Shown one piece after another: positions 28,264 through 40,128 of a stretch of 64,000 nt of DNA. The translations under genes and the position numbers were made by a program. The DNA comes from Acinetobacter lanii. Its GTDB lineage: Bacteria; Pseudomonadota; Gammaproteobacteria; Pseudomonadales; Moraxellaceae. The notes under the pieces are model-generated. The model saw nothing but the letters and a program-made list of their open reading frames with translations. It had not been told where the DNA came from and did not search any database. Each line of letters starts with the position of its first letter. Position 1 is the stretch's first letter. Where the stretch lies: positions 620,001-684,000 of the forward strand of contig NZ_CP049916.1 in the NCBI RefSeq assembly GCF_011578285.1. Direction: 5' to 3'.

Positions 28264-29064
28264 ATGGAGTTAATCATATATTTAGCCATCGGTGCAATCG
28301 CTGGATTTGCCGCAGGGCTTTTTGGTGTCGGTGGTGGATTGATCATCGTACCGATTCTGTACGTGGTGTTTACCCATATGGGCTATGAGCCGAATGTGAT
28401 TATGCATATGGCTTTGGGCACGTCTTTAGCCACCATTATGGTGACTTCGATCAGCTCGGTCATGGCGCATCATAAACGCGGTGCGGTGATGTGGCCCGTA
28501 TTTAAAAACTTGGCACCTGGACTGGTGATCGGTTCTTTTGCAGGTGCAGGCATTGCAGGCTTGATGTCAGGGGCGCATCTACAATTGGTGATTGGGATAT
28601 TTGCGGTATGGGTAGCGTACCGCATGTTTAGCAGTGCGCATGTTAAAGTCGATGAATCTAAACGTTTGCCATCGACACCCATGCAAAGCTTGGCTGGTGG
28701 TGTGATTGGTGTAGCATCTGCAATCTTTGGGATTGGCGGTGGTAGTTTGACTGTACCGTATTTAAACCGTCATGGGGTGGTGATGCAAAAGGCGGTGGCC
28801 ACCTCAGCTGCCTGTGGTTTACCGATTGCGGTCGCTGGTGCATTGGGCTTTATGTTCTTTGGCGCGAAAGCACAGCATCAGATTGAAAATGCCATTGGTT
28901 TTGTGCATATCTATGCCTTTATAGGCATCAGTATCATGAGTTTTATCACTGCCAAAGTCGGTGCACGGGTGGCACATGCACTGTCACCGGCGATGCTAAA
29001 AAAATGTTTTGCCGGTTTGCTGACGATTGTCGGACTGTATTTTATCTATCAAGGGGTGTTTTAA
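28264..29064 (+). CDS. TSUP family (TauE/SafE) membrane transporter
   Basis: A 266-residue protein with eight predicted membrane segments. The two internal repeats are visible as GLFGVGGGLIIVPIL (near 20) and AIFGIGGGSLTVPYL (near 152). TSUP proteins move sulfite, sulfonates or related organic anions; the substrate here is unknown. It is divergent from birA with only 29 bp between starts. Confidence 0.85.
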   Translation: MELIIYLAIGAIAGFAAGLFGVGGGLIIVPILYVVFTHMGYEPNVIMHMALGTSLATIMVTSISSVMAHHKRGAVMWPVFKNLAPGLVIGSFAGAGIAGLMSGAHLQLVIGIFAVWVAYRMFSSAHVKVDESKRLPSTPMQSLAGGVIGVASAIFGIGGGSLTVPYLNRHGVVMQKAVATSAACGLPIAVAGALGFMFFGAKAQHQIENAIGFVHIYAFIGISIMSFITAKVGARVAHALSPAMLKKCFAGLLTIVGLYFIYQGVF

Positions 29065-29234
29065 GGCGAAAGCTACTTAAGCCAGCACCCAGCACCTCTG
29101 CATGATTCCAATTGACTGAAAATTTTTAAAATTGTCAGACAAAGACATAGCCAAGCCCTATCCTGATCGTATAAAAACGAAACTAGATGCTCAGGATGAA
29201 GTTGAGCAAAAATAGAAAAATAAATAGGAATATT

Positions 29235-29930
29235 ATGCAATTGGAAGATATGGATAGTCTCTCCGAGCAAATCGCCAAACATATCAGTGAGCAGATTATC
29301 AGTGGTGAGTTGGTTGAGGGAGAGCGCATTCAAGAACTCAGAATCGCCAAAGAGCTCGATGTCAGTCGAGGTTCGGTGCGTGAAGCCTTGTTGCTGCTTG
29401 AACGAACCCATTTAATTGAGATTTATCCAAGACGCGGTGCGATTGTTTCTGAAATGTCGGCGCAACAAGTCCGTGCCTTGTTTGATACCTGTGCGCTGAT
29501 GCTCGGGCAAATTGTGCAACGGATGAGCGAAACATGGCGCACGCATGAAGCCGAAGCTTTACAACAGTTACTGAATTATTTGATTGAACAAGTCAAACAA
29601 AGCAACACTGAAAAATTCTATGATGGCGTGTTCCAATTCTTAGCAAAACAACAAGATATGGTCGCCAATCCCTACTTAATGAAGTTCTATAAAGAGCTGT
29701 TGCCATCCTTACGTCGCAGTTACTTTTTGACCTTAAATACCTCACGTCGGGAGCTTCAAGAAGCACTTGAACTGATAAAGCTCGTGATTGATGCAATTTT
29801 AATCCGAAAATCACAACAAGCCACTTTATTTATGGACGATTTTTGCCGACACTTGCGCAACCTAGTGTTAGAGTCGCTAACACGTATGAAACAAATTGAA
29901 TTAGCTTGGGCGCGGAGATCGCGCAGATAA
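29235..29930 (+). CDS. GntR/FCD transcriptional regulator
   Basis: A 231-residue regulator from the ATG at 29235, preceded by AGGA at 6 bases. An upstream in-frame ATG adds 16 residues without an SD. It has an N-terminal winged helix (RIQELRIAKELDVSRGSVREALLLLE) and a C-terminal FCD-like helical domain. Target genes are unknown. It sits 10 bp before smc in the same direction, so it may be cotranscribed with smc or regulate it. Confidence 0.85.
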   Translation: MQLEDMDSLSEQIAKHISEQIISGELVEGERIQELRIAKELDVSRGSVREALLLLERTHLIEIYPRRGAIVSEMSAQQVRALFDTCALMLGQIVQRMSETWRTHEAEALQQLLNYLIEQVKQSNTEKFYDGVFQFLAKQQDMVANPYLMKFYKELLPSLRRSYFLTLNTSRRELQEALELIKLVIDAILIRKSQQATLFMDDFCRHLRNLVLESLTRMKQIELAWARRSRR

Positions 29931-29940
29931 TTAGGACATT

Positions 29941-32900
29941 ATGCGATTAAGCAGCTTAAAACTTTCAGGCTTTAAATCTTTTGCCGACAGTAGCACCTTA
30001 CAATTTAAAGCAAATCGGACTGCTGTCGTGGGGCCAAACGGCTGCGGTAAATCCAATGTGATCGATGCGATCCGTTGGGTGATGGGGGAATCCAGTGCAC
30101 GCCAACTGCGTGGCGGAAGCATGCAGGATGTAATTTTTACAGGGACTGCAAAACGTAAACCTGTGGGTATGGCGAGTGTTGAACTGCGTTTTGAAAATAC
30201 CTATGGCAAACTCGGTGGCGCATACAATGCCTACAGTGAGCTGGCTGTACGTCGCCAAGTCAATCGTGATGGTAAATCTGAATATTTTCTGAATGGCACC
30301 AAGTGCCGTCGTCGTGACATCACCGATATTTTTCTAGGCACCGGTTTAGGTCCACGTTCATATGCGATTATTGAGCAGGGCATGATCAATCGTTTGGTCG
30401 ATGCCAAACCTGAAGAAATGCGAGTCTATATCGAAGAAGCGGCAGGGGTGTCACGCTATCAGGCACGTCGCCGTGAAACCCTGCAACATTTGGAACATAC
30501 CACGCAAAATTTGAGTCGTTTAGATGACATCGCTTTAGAACTCAAATCGCAACTTAAAACCTTAAAGCGCCAAGCAGAAACCGCGATTCAATACAAAGCC
30601 TTAGAAACTGAAATTCGTACTTTAAAAATTGAAATCTTGTCATTTCAATGTCAGCAAAGTCAGCGCATACAACAAGAATATTCCGCTGAAATGACCGATT
30701 TGGGTGAGCAATTCAAACTAGTACGTTCAGAGCTGACCACGGTCGAGCATGATCTGACGGCAACCAGTGAGTTGTTTCAACGCCTGATTCAACAGTCCAC
30801 GCCATTACAAAATGAATGGCAACAGGCAGAGAAAAAACTCTCTGAATTAAAAATGACGTTGGAGCAAAAACAACGGCTGTTCCAACAAAATAAGGATACT
30901 TTGCTGCAACTCGAACAACAAAAACTGCAAACCAAAGAGCGGATGCAGTTGATTGATTTGCAACTTGAAAGTTTGTTCAGTGCCCAAGAAGCGCAATCGG
31001 AAACCTTGCAAGACAGCGAAATCGAGTCGCAACAAGGCAATCAACAATTGCAAGATTTGAAAGCTCAGCACAGCCAAGCTGTGCAACAGTTTGAACAGAT
31101 CAAAAGCCAAGTTGAAAAGCAACAACAACACAAAGCACAGATGCTCGCGCAAAGTGAACAACTGAGTAAAAATATTCAACGTATTGAACAGCAAAAAGAC
31201 ACCTTAAAAGCGCAGTCTGTACAGATTCAAGATCAATTTGATGATGCAGATCTGCAAGAACTGCATTTGGAGCAAGCCAAACTTCAGCTTCAGATCGAGC
31301 AAATTGAACAAAAAATTGCCCAATATACAGCTGATTTAGCGCAACAGCAGCAACAGATTCAAGCGCAAAAGGCAAGCATTGCTGGCTTTAAATCAGATAG
31401 ACAGGTGTTGCAGTCTGAGCAGAAAAATCTGAATCAATTGATGGCAAAAACTACAGTTAAAGTGAATGCCAATGTCACCCAGTTGATGCATGTGTTGAAA
31501 CTGAACGATCAAGCCAAGCCGCATGCACATTTGATTGAGAAATTCTTAGCCAAATGGTTATCTGCGCATGTGGTTGAAGATGCAAACGATTTCCAAGAGA
31601 GTGTGGCACGTCAAATCAAAGCAGGGTTTAGCGCTGATCGTATTTCAGTGACAGAGTTAGACTGTTTAGCCGATTGGATTGAAACCCCGCAGCATTCTCT
31701 TTGGCAAAGTGTCGCGCTTGCACCAGATTTGAAGACCGCCTTAACACATCAACAGGCACTTAAAACGGGGCAGTCGATTTTAAGCCTAGATGGTTATCAA
31801 GTTGGACAGGATTGGGTCATTGGTCTGTTATTTGATGAAGCCAGTCAATCCGCACAAGGTGCACTGAGCCATCGGATTCGTTTAGATGAAATTGAGCAGG
31901 CTTTACAGCAATTAGCGCCACAGTTACAAGCGGCAGAAACAGTCTTGCCTGAGCTGACTCAGCAACACAATGAGCTGCAACAGCAAGTGCATACTGCACA
32001 GCAGTCACTCAAGCAATATCAAGCAGCATCACAAGCTTTGCATGTACGTCTTGCCAAGCAACAAGCTGCGATGCAGGCTTTTGATGTGCAAAAGCAACAA
32101 CTCAGTTCGCAGTTGGCACAATTGGATCTGCAACTTGAAGAAGATGCAATGCAAAAAGATGATCTTGAGATTGATCTACATGCCCTGAATTTAAAGCTTG
32201 AGCAGAATTTACCGGCCTATAAAACCGCGCAGTTTCAGGTTGAAACGGTGGCTGAACAGCTTGAACAATTGCAACAGCAGATGCAGCACAAGCAGAATGA
32301 CTTAGAAGCGTCACGCCGTTTAGCGCTACAAAATCAACAGCAAATTGCACTGTTGGAAAAAGATGCCTCATTCTTAAAAGCACAGTACCAACAGATCATT
32401 GCACAGATTGAACAAGCACAGCAGTTTGTCGATCCGATTCAGCTTGAATTGCCAAATTTACAAACGCAAGTCGATGAGCAAGCGCAGAGCACCGAAAAGT
32501 TGCAAAAAACCTGGTCTGAATGGCAAGTGGAACTGAACAACGTTCAAGCCAAACAGCAACAGTTGACCGAGTTACGTCATAGCCATCAACAAAATGATGA
32601 ACGTTTTAGAACCCAATTGGAAGAAAAGCGTTTGGCTTGGCAAGTTGCCAAGTCTGATTTACAGCACTATTCAGATCAGCTCAAAGAGATGAACAGTGAC
32701 ATCATTGCAGATCTCAGCATTGACTTAAGCAGTCATCAAGGCAAGTTAGAAAAAGCACAACGTAGCTTTGAAAAGATTGGGGCGGTGAATTTGGCTGCCT
32801 CTGAAGAATATGACGAGGTATCAAAACGCTTTGAGGAACTCAGCCATCAAATTGAAGATTTAGAAAAAACAGTCGGTCAATTGAAAGATGCCATGAAAAG

Positions 32901-33393
32901 CATTGATCAAGAAACCAAAAAACTGTTTATGACCACCTTTGATCAGGTCAATGCTGAATTGCAAAAGCTGTTTCCAAAAGTGTTTAATGGCGGTGAGGCA
33001 AGCTTAAGTTTAGACGATGATTGGCAGTCAGGTGTTAAACTGATGGCACGTCCACCGGGCAAACGCAACAGTTCATTGGCATTGTTGTCAGGGGGTGAAA
33101 AAGCCTTAACAGCATTAGCGTTGGTGTTTGCGATTTTCCGACTCAATCCTGCGCCATTTTGTGTGCTCGATGAAGTGGATGCGCCACTCGATGATGCCAA
33201 TGTCGGACGTTTTTGTAATTTGGTAAAAGAGCTTTCTGAACAGGTGCAATTCATTTACATTACCCATAACAAGGTTGCAATGACCATGGCCACTGATTTA
33301 TTAGGTGTGACGATGCCTGAACCGGGTACATCGAAGCTCGTCACTGTGAATTTGGAACAAGCGAAAGAATACGGTTTAGCCGCGGAGTCATAA
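29941..33393 (+). CDS. smc: Chromosome segregation protein SMC
   Basis: A 1150-residue SMC ATPase. Walker A is GPNGCGKSNVIDAIRW near residue 32, and the R-loop region is MQDVIFTGT. Two long coiled coils (residues 165-490 and 665-1000) are rich in Gln, Glu and Leu and flank a hinge near 500-650. The C-terminal signature is LALLSGGEKALTALALVFA and Walker B is FCVLDEVDAPLDDANV. It organises and segregates the chromosome with ScpA/ScpB, both encoded at 46.2-47.6 kb here. It is followed by zipA after one base. Confidence 0.97.
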   Translation: MRLSSLKLSGFKSFADSSTLQFKANRTAVVGPNGCGKSNVIDAIRWVMGESSARQLRGGSMQDVIFTGTAKRKPVGMASVELRFENTYGKLGGAYNAYSELAVRRQVNRDGKSEYFLNGTKCRRRDITDIFLGTGLGPRSYAIIEQGMINRLVDAKPEEMRVYIEEAAGVSRYQARRRETLQHLEHTTQNLSRLDDIALELKSQLKTLKRQAETAIQYKALETEIRTLKIEILSFQCQQSQRIQQEYSAEMTDLGEQFKLVRSELTTVEHDLTATSELFQRLIQQSTPLQNEWQQAEKKLSELKMTLEQKQRLFQQNKDTLLQLEQQKLQTKERMQLIDLQLESLFSAQEAQSETLQDSEIESQQGNQQLQDLKAQHSQAVQQFEQIKSQVEKQQQHKAQMLAQSEQLSKNIQRIEQQKDTLKAQSVQIQDQFDDADLQELHLEQAKLQLQIEQIEQKIAQYTADLAQQQQQIQAQKASIAGFKSDRQVLQSEQKNLNQLMAKTTVKVNANVTQLMHVLKLNDQAKPHAHLIEKFLAKWLSAHVVEDANDFQESVARQIKAGFSADRISVTELDCLADWIETPQHSLWQSVALAPDLKTALTHQQALKTGQSILSLDGYQVGQDWVIGLLFDEASQSAQGALSHRIRLDEIEQALQQLAPQLQAAETVLPELTQQHNELQQQVHTAQQSLKQYQAASQALHVRLAKQQAAMQAFDVQKQQLSSQLAQLDLQLEEDAMQKDDLEIDLHALNLKLEQNLPAYKTAQFQVETVAEQLEQLQQQMQHKQNDLEASRRLALQNQQQIALLEKDASFLKAQYQQIIAQIEQAQQFVDPIQLELPNLQTQVDEQAQSTEKLQKTWSEWQVELNNVQAKQQQLTELRHSHQQNDERFRTQLEEKRLAWQVAKSDLQHYSDQLKEMNSDIIADLSIDLSSHQGKLEKAQRSFEKIGAVNLAASEEYDEVSKRFEELSHQIEDLEKTVGQLKDAMKSIDQETKKLFMTTFDQVNAELQKLFPKVFNGGEASLSLDDDWQSGVKLMARPPGKRNSSLALLSGGEKALTALALVFAIFRLNPAPFCVLDEVDAPLDDANVGRFCNLVKELSEQVQFIYITHNKVAMTMATDLLGVTMPEPGTSKLVTVNLEQAKEYGLAAES

Positions 33394-33394
33394 T

Positions 33395-34387
33395 ATGGAA
33401 GTCTCTACAATCATTGGAATCGTGGTTGCGATCATCATTTGTATCGTCGGTTTAAGAATGATATTGCGTAAGCCGGCTGATGCCGCACCCTCTTTAGATT
33501 CTGCATTGCACATCAATCAAGACACGCAAAAGCCAGTGATTCCGCGTCATGTGCGTGATCAACTGCAAGCAGAAAAAAGCACAGCAGTGCCAGCACAACG
33601 TGTTGAACCGAGCTTAGCGCAAGTGAAGAGCAGTGAAGAAACATCGGTTCAAACTGAAGTTGAAGCCGCGACAGAAAAAGCCGCTGAACAAGCGATTGCC
33701 CATGCGCAAGTGCAAGAAGCGACACTAACGCATTCGGCTGAATCTCACGTTGAGCAAATTGCGGGTGAAGTGGCTGAGGCCAAAGTGGAAATTGAAGAGG
33801 CAGTGACGGAAGCAGAAACGCCGAAAGCTGTCGAACCTGAATTTAGCTTGAACCCCAATGTGGAAACCGCTCAGATTCAAGAGTTCAATGATGAAAGCAG
33901 TATTTTAGATATTAACTTGCATGAGCAACAACGTTCAGATGATGAAAGTTCGCTTGCCAATGCAGAAACCATTATTGCTTTAAATGTGTATCCAAACCCA
34001 CGTAAAGCCTTGTCAGGCGATAAGACCTTAAAAGTGCTGCTCAAATATGGTCTACGTTTTGGCGAAATGCGTTGTTTCCATCGTTATGAAGATCCGGAAA
34101 ATCCTAGTCCACTGTTGTTCTCAATTTTACGGATTACCGATCAGGGCCCTGAAGGTTTTGACTTAGAATCCTTGCTGTCTGAACAAGTCAAAGGCTTGGC
34201 ATTTTTCTTGGCATTGCCGCATCAAAATGTGCAAAAAGGCTATGACAGTATGGTCAGTATTGCGGGTCTGATTGCGCGTGAAATTGACGGTACAGTCTAT
34301 GATGAAAATAACCTTGAATTTACGCCACAGTTAAAAGAACATTGGCGTCATAAGGCGATCGATTATCGTCCGGGACAAGCGGTTTAA
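33395..34387 (+). CDS. zipA: Cell division protein ZipA
   Basis: A 330-residue protein. It has an N-terminal membrane anchor (residues 5-24, TIIGIVVAIIICIVGLRMIL), a Glu/Ala-rich flexible linker (residues 55-195), and a C-terminal FtsZ-binding ZipA domain (residues 200-325, ALNVYPNPRKALSGDKTLKVLLKYGLRFGEMRCFHRYED...). It anchors FtsZ to the membrane at the division site. It starts one base after the smc stop, so the two are cotranscribed; a hairpin follows. Confidence 0.93.
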   Translation: MEVSTIIGIVVAIIICIVGLRMILRKPADAAPSLDSALHINQDTQKPVIPRHVRDQLQAEKSTAVPAQRVEPSLAQVKSSEETSVQTEVEAATEKAAEQAIAHAQVQEATLTHSAESHVEQIAGEVAEAKVEIEEAVTEAETPKAVEPEFSLNPNVETAQIQEFNDESSILDINLHEQQRSDDESSLANAETIIALNVYPNPRKALSGDKTLKVLLKYGLRFGEMRCFHRYEDPENPSPLLFSILRITDQGPEGFDLESLLSEQVKGLAFFLALPHQNVQKGYDSMVSIAGLIAREIDGTVYDENNLEFTPQLKEHWRHKAIDYRPGQAV

Positions 34388-34428
34388 AACAGATCAGCAT
34401 TCATTGAAAACTGATTTATAATGCGTGA

Positions 34429-36522
<2,094 letters not shown>

Positions 36523-36625
36523 AATGGAGGGTGAATATTTAAAAACATTCACGCTTCAAATGCTTTAGTTTTAACAATCAACATTGGATTTGATTCCATA
36601 TCGGATCTAATTCCATCTAAAGCTT

Positions 36626-36664
36626 AAACCTGTTAGTGCACATAGCTGCTAACAGGTTTTTTTT
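36626..36664 (+). terminator. Intrinsic terminator of ligA
   Basis: AAACCTGTTAG / CTAACAGGTTT is a perfect 11-bp stem with a 12-base loop and an eight-T run. The whole gap 36523-36925 holds this and then AT-rich upstream sequence of the BCCT gene; nothing else was recognised. Confidence 0.92.
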
Positions 36665-36925
36665 ATGCTTGCTGTTATGCCCGATTTAATGTGTGTTGAA
36701 AACAAAAAAATAATGAAGACTCAGATGTTGCTGTGTAAAGCGAAGGTTACATTAAGTTAACTGCTTTATTTTTAATCATAATTTATGCTAAGTCCTCAGT
36801 GCAGATTCCATTCTGATAGAACTTACATCTAATGCACTGCCTGATTCAGTGTTGATTTTCATGCTGCTGAAGATTTCTTTGACCCTTTGGGCTGTTCTTT
36901 TTAATTAAAACGATATGGAGGAGCT

Positions 36926-38902
36926 ATGTCTTCCAAAAACACATCTTGGTATTCCAATGTGAATCCAAATGTCTTTTTAAGTACTGTGGTTATTATTGTT
37001 CTTTTTCTTGCATTGGTGGTGCTTGCACCGAACGCATTTGACCTATTCACCAAGCAAATGAATCAATGGATTACAGATTCATTTAGCTGGTTCTACGTCT
37101 TATCTGTCGCTGTATTTCTGATTGTGCTGTTGTATATCGCCTTTACCGACATGGGTAAAATCAAACTCGGTAAAGACCATAGTGTCCCCACTTATAGTAA
37201 GGGTTCATGGTTTGCCATGCTGTTTACGGCAGGGATGGGTATTGGACTGATGTTCTTTGGCGTGGCTGAACCTGTGATGCATTATGTATCACCACCTCAA
37301 GGTGAGGGGTCAACCATTGATGCCGCTCAACAAGCCATGCGGGTGACTTTTTTCCATTGGGGACTACATGCTTGGGCAATTTATTCGATTGTTGGTTTAG
37401 CCTTGGCTTACTTTGCCTATCGGCATAATTTACCCCTCAAAATTCGTTCTGCGCTGTATCCCTTAATTGGTAAAAAAATTTACGGCCCTATGGGAGATGC
37501 TGTAGATACCTTTGCCACCATTGGTACTGTTTTTGGGGTAGCAACCACCTTAGGTTTTGGGGTGACCCAAATCAATTCGGGCTTAAATTATTTATTTGGT
37601 TTTGAACAGTCCACTACCGCGCAAATTATTTTAATTATTGTGGTCAGTGCAATGGCCTCGTTGTCGGTATTTTTTGGACTGGACAAAGGCATTAAACGAT
37701 TATCCGAGTTGAATTTGATCTTGGCCTTGATTCTATTGGTGTTTGTATTTTTTGCCAGTTCCAGTATTTATTTGCTACAAACCACCATCCAAAATGCCGG
37801 TCAGTATGTCTCTAATTTATTTAGCATGACCTTTAATCTGTATGCCTATCAACCCAATGGTTGGATTGGTGGATGGACGATTATGTATTGGGCATGGTGG
37901 ATTTCATGGTCACCATTTGTGGGGATGTTTATTGCACGTGTGTCCGAAGGTCGCACCATTCGTGAGTTTATTGTTGGGGTGTTATTGATTCCGACAGGCT
38001 TTACCCTGATTTGGATGGGCTTTATGGGCAATGCTGCCTTATATAGTATCTTGCATGAAGCCAATACCGGTCTGGTCAGTGCCGTGCAAACCGACTCTTC
38101 TGTCGCATTGTTTGAGTTTCTGAGAAGCCTGCCATTTTCTTCCGTGACCAGTATTTTAGCCACGCTTTTGGTGATGCTCTTTTTTGTAACGTCAGCCGAT
38201 TCAGGGGCTTTGGTCACCGACTATTTAACCGCTAAATCTGACAACTCACCGACCTGGCAACGGCTTTTTTGGACGGTATTGATGGCGCTATTGGCAATCG
38301 TATTGCTGTTGGTGGGGGGCTTGAGTGCCTTGCAATCTGCCACCATGATGAGTGCTCTACCATTTACCTTGATTATGCTGTGTATTTGTTGGGGCTTGCT
38401 CAAAGCTTTGAAGTTGGATGTGACCAAAATGCATGCTTTACAGGATGCCAGAATTACGCCAAGAGCCATTCAAAATCCGCGCAGTTGGCAACAACGTTTG
38501 GGCTTGATTATGCATTATCCGCACAGTGAAGCAGAGGTACGGCATTATATTGCAAGCGATGTACGTAACGCCTTTGAGAGCATTCAAACTGAGTTTAAGC
38601 GCCGTGCTCTGCAGGTGACGATTCAAGAAGTAGAGGATGGTTTAGCACTTAAAGTTGATCATCACAATGAATTGAATTTCACCTATCAGGTGGTGGCACG
38701 CGAGACTGTGCCGCCAAGTTTTATGCCTGAATCTTTAGAGGAAAATATTCAGTACTTTCAAGCTGAAGTTTTCTTAAAAGAAGGCGGGCAAGCCTACGAT
38801 GTGATGGACTGGACAGCGGATGATTTACTGCAAGATATTATTGATCAGTATGAACGTCATTTACACTTCTTAAGTTTGGTTCGACTACCTGAATCCTCTT
38901 AA
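36926..38902 (+). CDS. BCCT family transporter (choline/betaine, BetT-like)
   Basis: A 658-residue transporter with twelve membrane segments. It shows the BCCT glycine motif AGMGIGLMFFGVAEP near residue 108 and the signature WTIMYWAWWISWSPFVGMFIARVSEGRTIREF near 316, quoted here as the W-x4-W-W-x-S-W-S-P core. A long soluble C-terminal domain (about 520-658) resembles BetT of Pseudomonas/E. coli, in which it regulates osmotic response. The likely substrate is choline or a related betaine; it is not certain. A good SD (GGAGG) precedes the ATG. Its terminator has been split by an insertion element. Confidence 0.88.
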   Translation: MSSKNTSWYSNVNPNVFLSTVVIIVLFLALVVLAPNAFDLFTKQMNQWITDSFSWFYVLSVAVFLIVLLYIAFTDMGKIKLGKDHSVPTYSKGSWFAMLFTAGMGIGLMFFGVAEPVMHYVSPPQGEGSTIDAAQQAMRVTFFHWGLHAWAIYSIVGLALAYFAYRHNLPLKIRSALYPLIGKKIYGPMGDAVDTFATIGTVFGVATTLGFGVTQINSGLNYLFGFEQSTTAQIILIIVVSAMASLSVFFGLDKGIKRLSELNLILALILLVFVFFASSSIYLLQTTIQNAGQYVSNLFSMTFNLYAYQPNGWIGGWTIMYWAWWISWSPFVGMFIARVSEGRTIREFIVGVLLIPTGFTLIWMGFMGNAALYSILHEANTGLVSAVQTDSSVALFEFLRSLPFSSVTSILATLLVMLFFVTSADSGALVTDYLTAKSDNSPTWQRLFWTVLMALLAIVLLLVGGLSALQSATMMSALPFTLIMLCICWGLLKALKLDVTKMHALQDARITPRAIQNPRSWQQRLGLIMHYPHSEAEVRHYIASDVRNAFESIQTEFKRRALQVTIQEVEDGLALKVDHHNELNFTYQVVARETVPPSFMPESLEENIQYFQAEVFLKEGGQAYDVMDWTADDLLQDIIDQYERHLHFLSLVRLPESS

Positions 38903-38944
38903 TCATTCATTCGCTATAAAAAAGACCTTGTATCTTAGCGCTTG

Positions 38945-39107
38945 TAGTGATTAGCTTCCACTATATGCAAATTGTAGAGTTTGTAATAGACCTAAGACTT
39001 TTAGTCTGTGAAAGAGATAAAACCTACAATTTGCCCTAACCACTTGCACAACTCTGGACGGTAACTAAGCACTTTGATGCTGTATTCACAAGAAAAGACG
39101 GTGGTTA
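38945..39107 (+). ncRNA. Candidate bridge RNA of the IS110 element
   Basis: Three stem-loops in the order expected for an IS621-type bridge RNA. First, a 5' hairpin (TAGTG 38945-38949 / CACTA 38959-38963). Second, a target-binding loop closed by GCAAATTGTAG (38967-38977) / CTACAATTTGC (39024-39034), with an inner AGACT/AGTCT hairpin. Third, a donor-binding loop closed by TAACCAC (39037-39043) / GTGGTTA (39101-39107). Within loop two, TGAAAGAGATA (39009-39019) is the reverse complement of target TATCTCTTTCA (40161-40171), and TTGTA (38981-38985) matches the left target flank (38928-38932). Within loop three, GACGGTA (39057-39063) equals the right end of the element (40156-40162). The transcript ends are not mapped. 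Confidence 0.75.
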
Positions 39108-39147
39108 TGCTAAAACAATAATTGAATAAATAAAGCAGGTAAAAATT

Positions 39148-40128
39148 ATGTTTTATCTTGGTATTGATGTTGCTAAAGCTAAAATTGATTGCTGTTTAAT
39201 TTTAGAAAACTCTGTAAGTAAAAAGAAGACTAAAACTTTTTCAAATACACCAAAAGGTTTTGAGCAACTTCAAACTTGGCTAAAGCAGCATGCTGTAACT
39301 TCTACGCAGACCATTACTTTAATGGAAGCAACTTCTATTTATCATGAACTCTTGGCGAAATATTTATTTGATGCGGGCTATCAAGTCTGCGTAACCAATC
39401 CTGCCAGAGCTCGATATTTTGCTCAGAGTATGTCTAAGCTGAATAAAACAGACAAGGTAGATAGTGAGGTTCTAGCCCGATTCGCAATGACTGCTGATCT
39501 ACATTTTTGGCAACCTTTACCCCAACATATTCAATTGCTGAATGCTTTGTTGGATAGAAGAGCTGCTCTTTGTGAAGATTTACAACGTGAAGAGAATCGT
39601 TTGGAAAAAGCAGAGTCTACCTTCACGATGGAACCTGTACTTCAATCTATCCATAAGAGCATTGAACAGTTAAACAAACACATTCAGGGTATCGACCAGC
39701 AAGTTGATGATCACATTGATCAGAATCCCGATTTAAAAAATGATAAAGAACTGCTCAGCAGTATTCCAGCCATTGCAGATCGAACCAGTTTATTAATGCT
39801 GAGTTTCTTGCGCAGCCATACGTTTGAAAGGGCTAGTCAAGCGGCTGCCTTTGTTGGCTTGGTTCCCATTCAAAAGCAGTCGGGTAGCTCCATTCATGGT
39901 AGAAGCCGTTTATCCAAAGCGGGCTCTTCCAAAATACGTGCTGGTTTATATATGGCAGCCATTGTCGCAACTCGACATAATCCTCATATCAAAGGGATGA
40001 ATAAAAGGTTATTGGCCAATGGTAAAACCAAAATGATAGCGATTGGAGCTGCGATGAGGAAGTTGGTTCATCTTTGTTATGGTGTACTCAAACATCAACA
40101 ACCTTACCAAGCAGATTATTCAGCATGA
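39148..40128 (+). CDS. IS110-family transposase (DEDD recombinase)
   Basis: A 326-residue transposase. The RuvC-like domain carries D7 (YLGIDVAKAK), E60 (TLMEATS), D102 and D105 (KTDKVDSEV), giving a complete DEDD set at positions close to those of IS621. A coiled-coil segment lies at about 140-190. The C-terminal Transposase_20 domain has the serine motif QSGSSIHGRSRLSKAG (Ser 245-248). All catalytic residues are intact, so the enzyme is probably active. AGCAGG at 8 bases precedes the ATG. Confidence 0.92.
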   Translation: MFYLGIDVAKAKIDCCLILENSVSKKKTKTFSNTPKGFEQLQTWLKQHAVTSTQTITLMEATSIYHELLAKYLFDAGYQVCVTNPARARYFAQSMSKLNKTDKVDSEVLARFAMTADLHFWQPLPQHIQLLNALLDRRAALCEDLQREENRLEKAESTFTMEPVLQSIHKSIEQLNKHIQGIDQQVDDHIDQNPDLKNDKELLSSIPAIADRTSLLMLSFLRSHTFERASQAAAFVGLVPIQKQSGSSIHGRSRLSKAGSSKIRAGLYMAAIVATRHNPHIKGMNKRLLANGKTKMIAIGAAMRKLVHLCYGVLKHQQPYQADYSA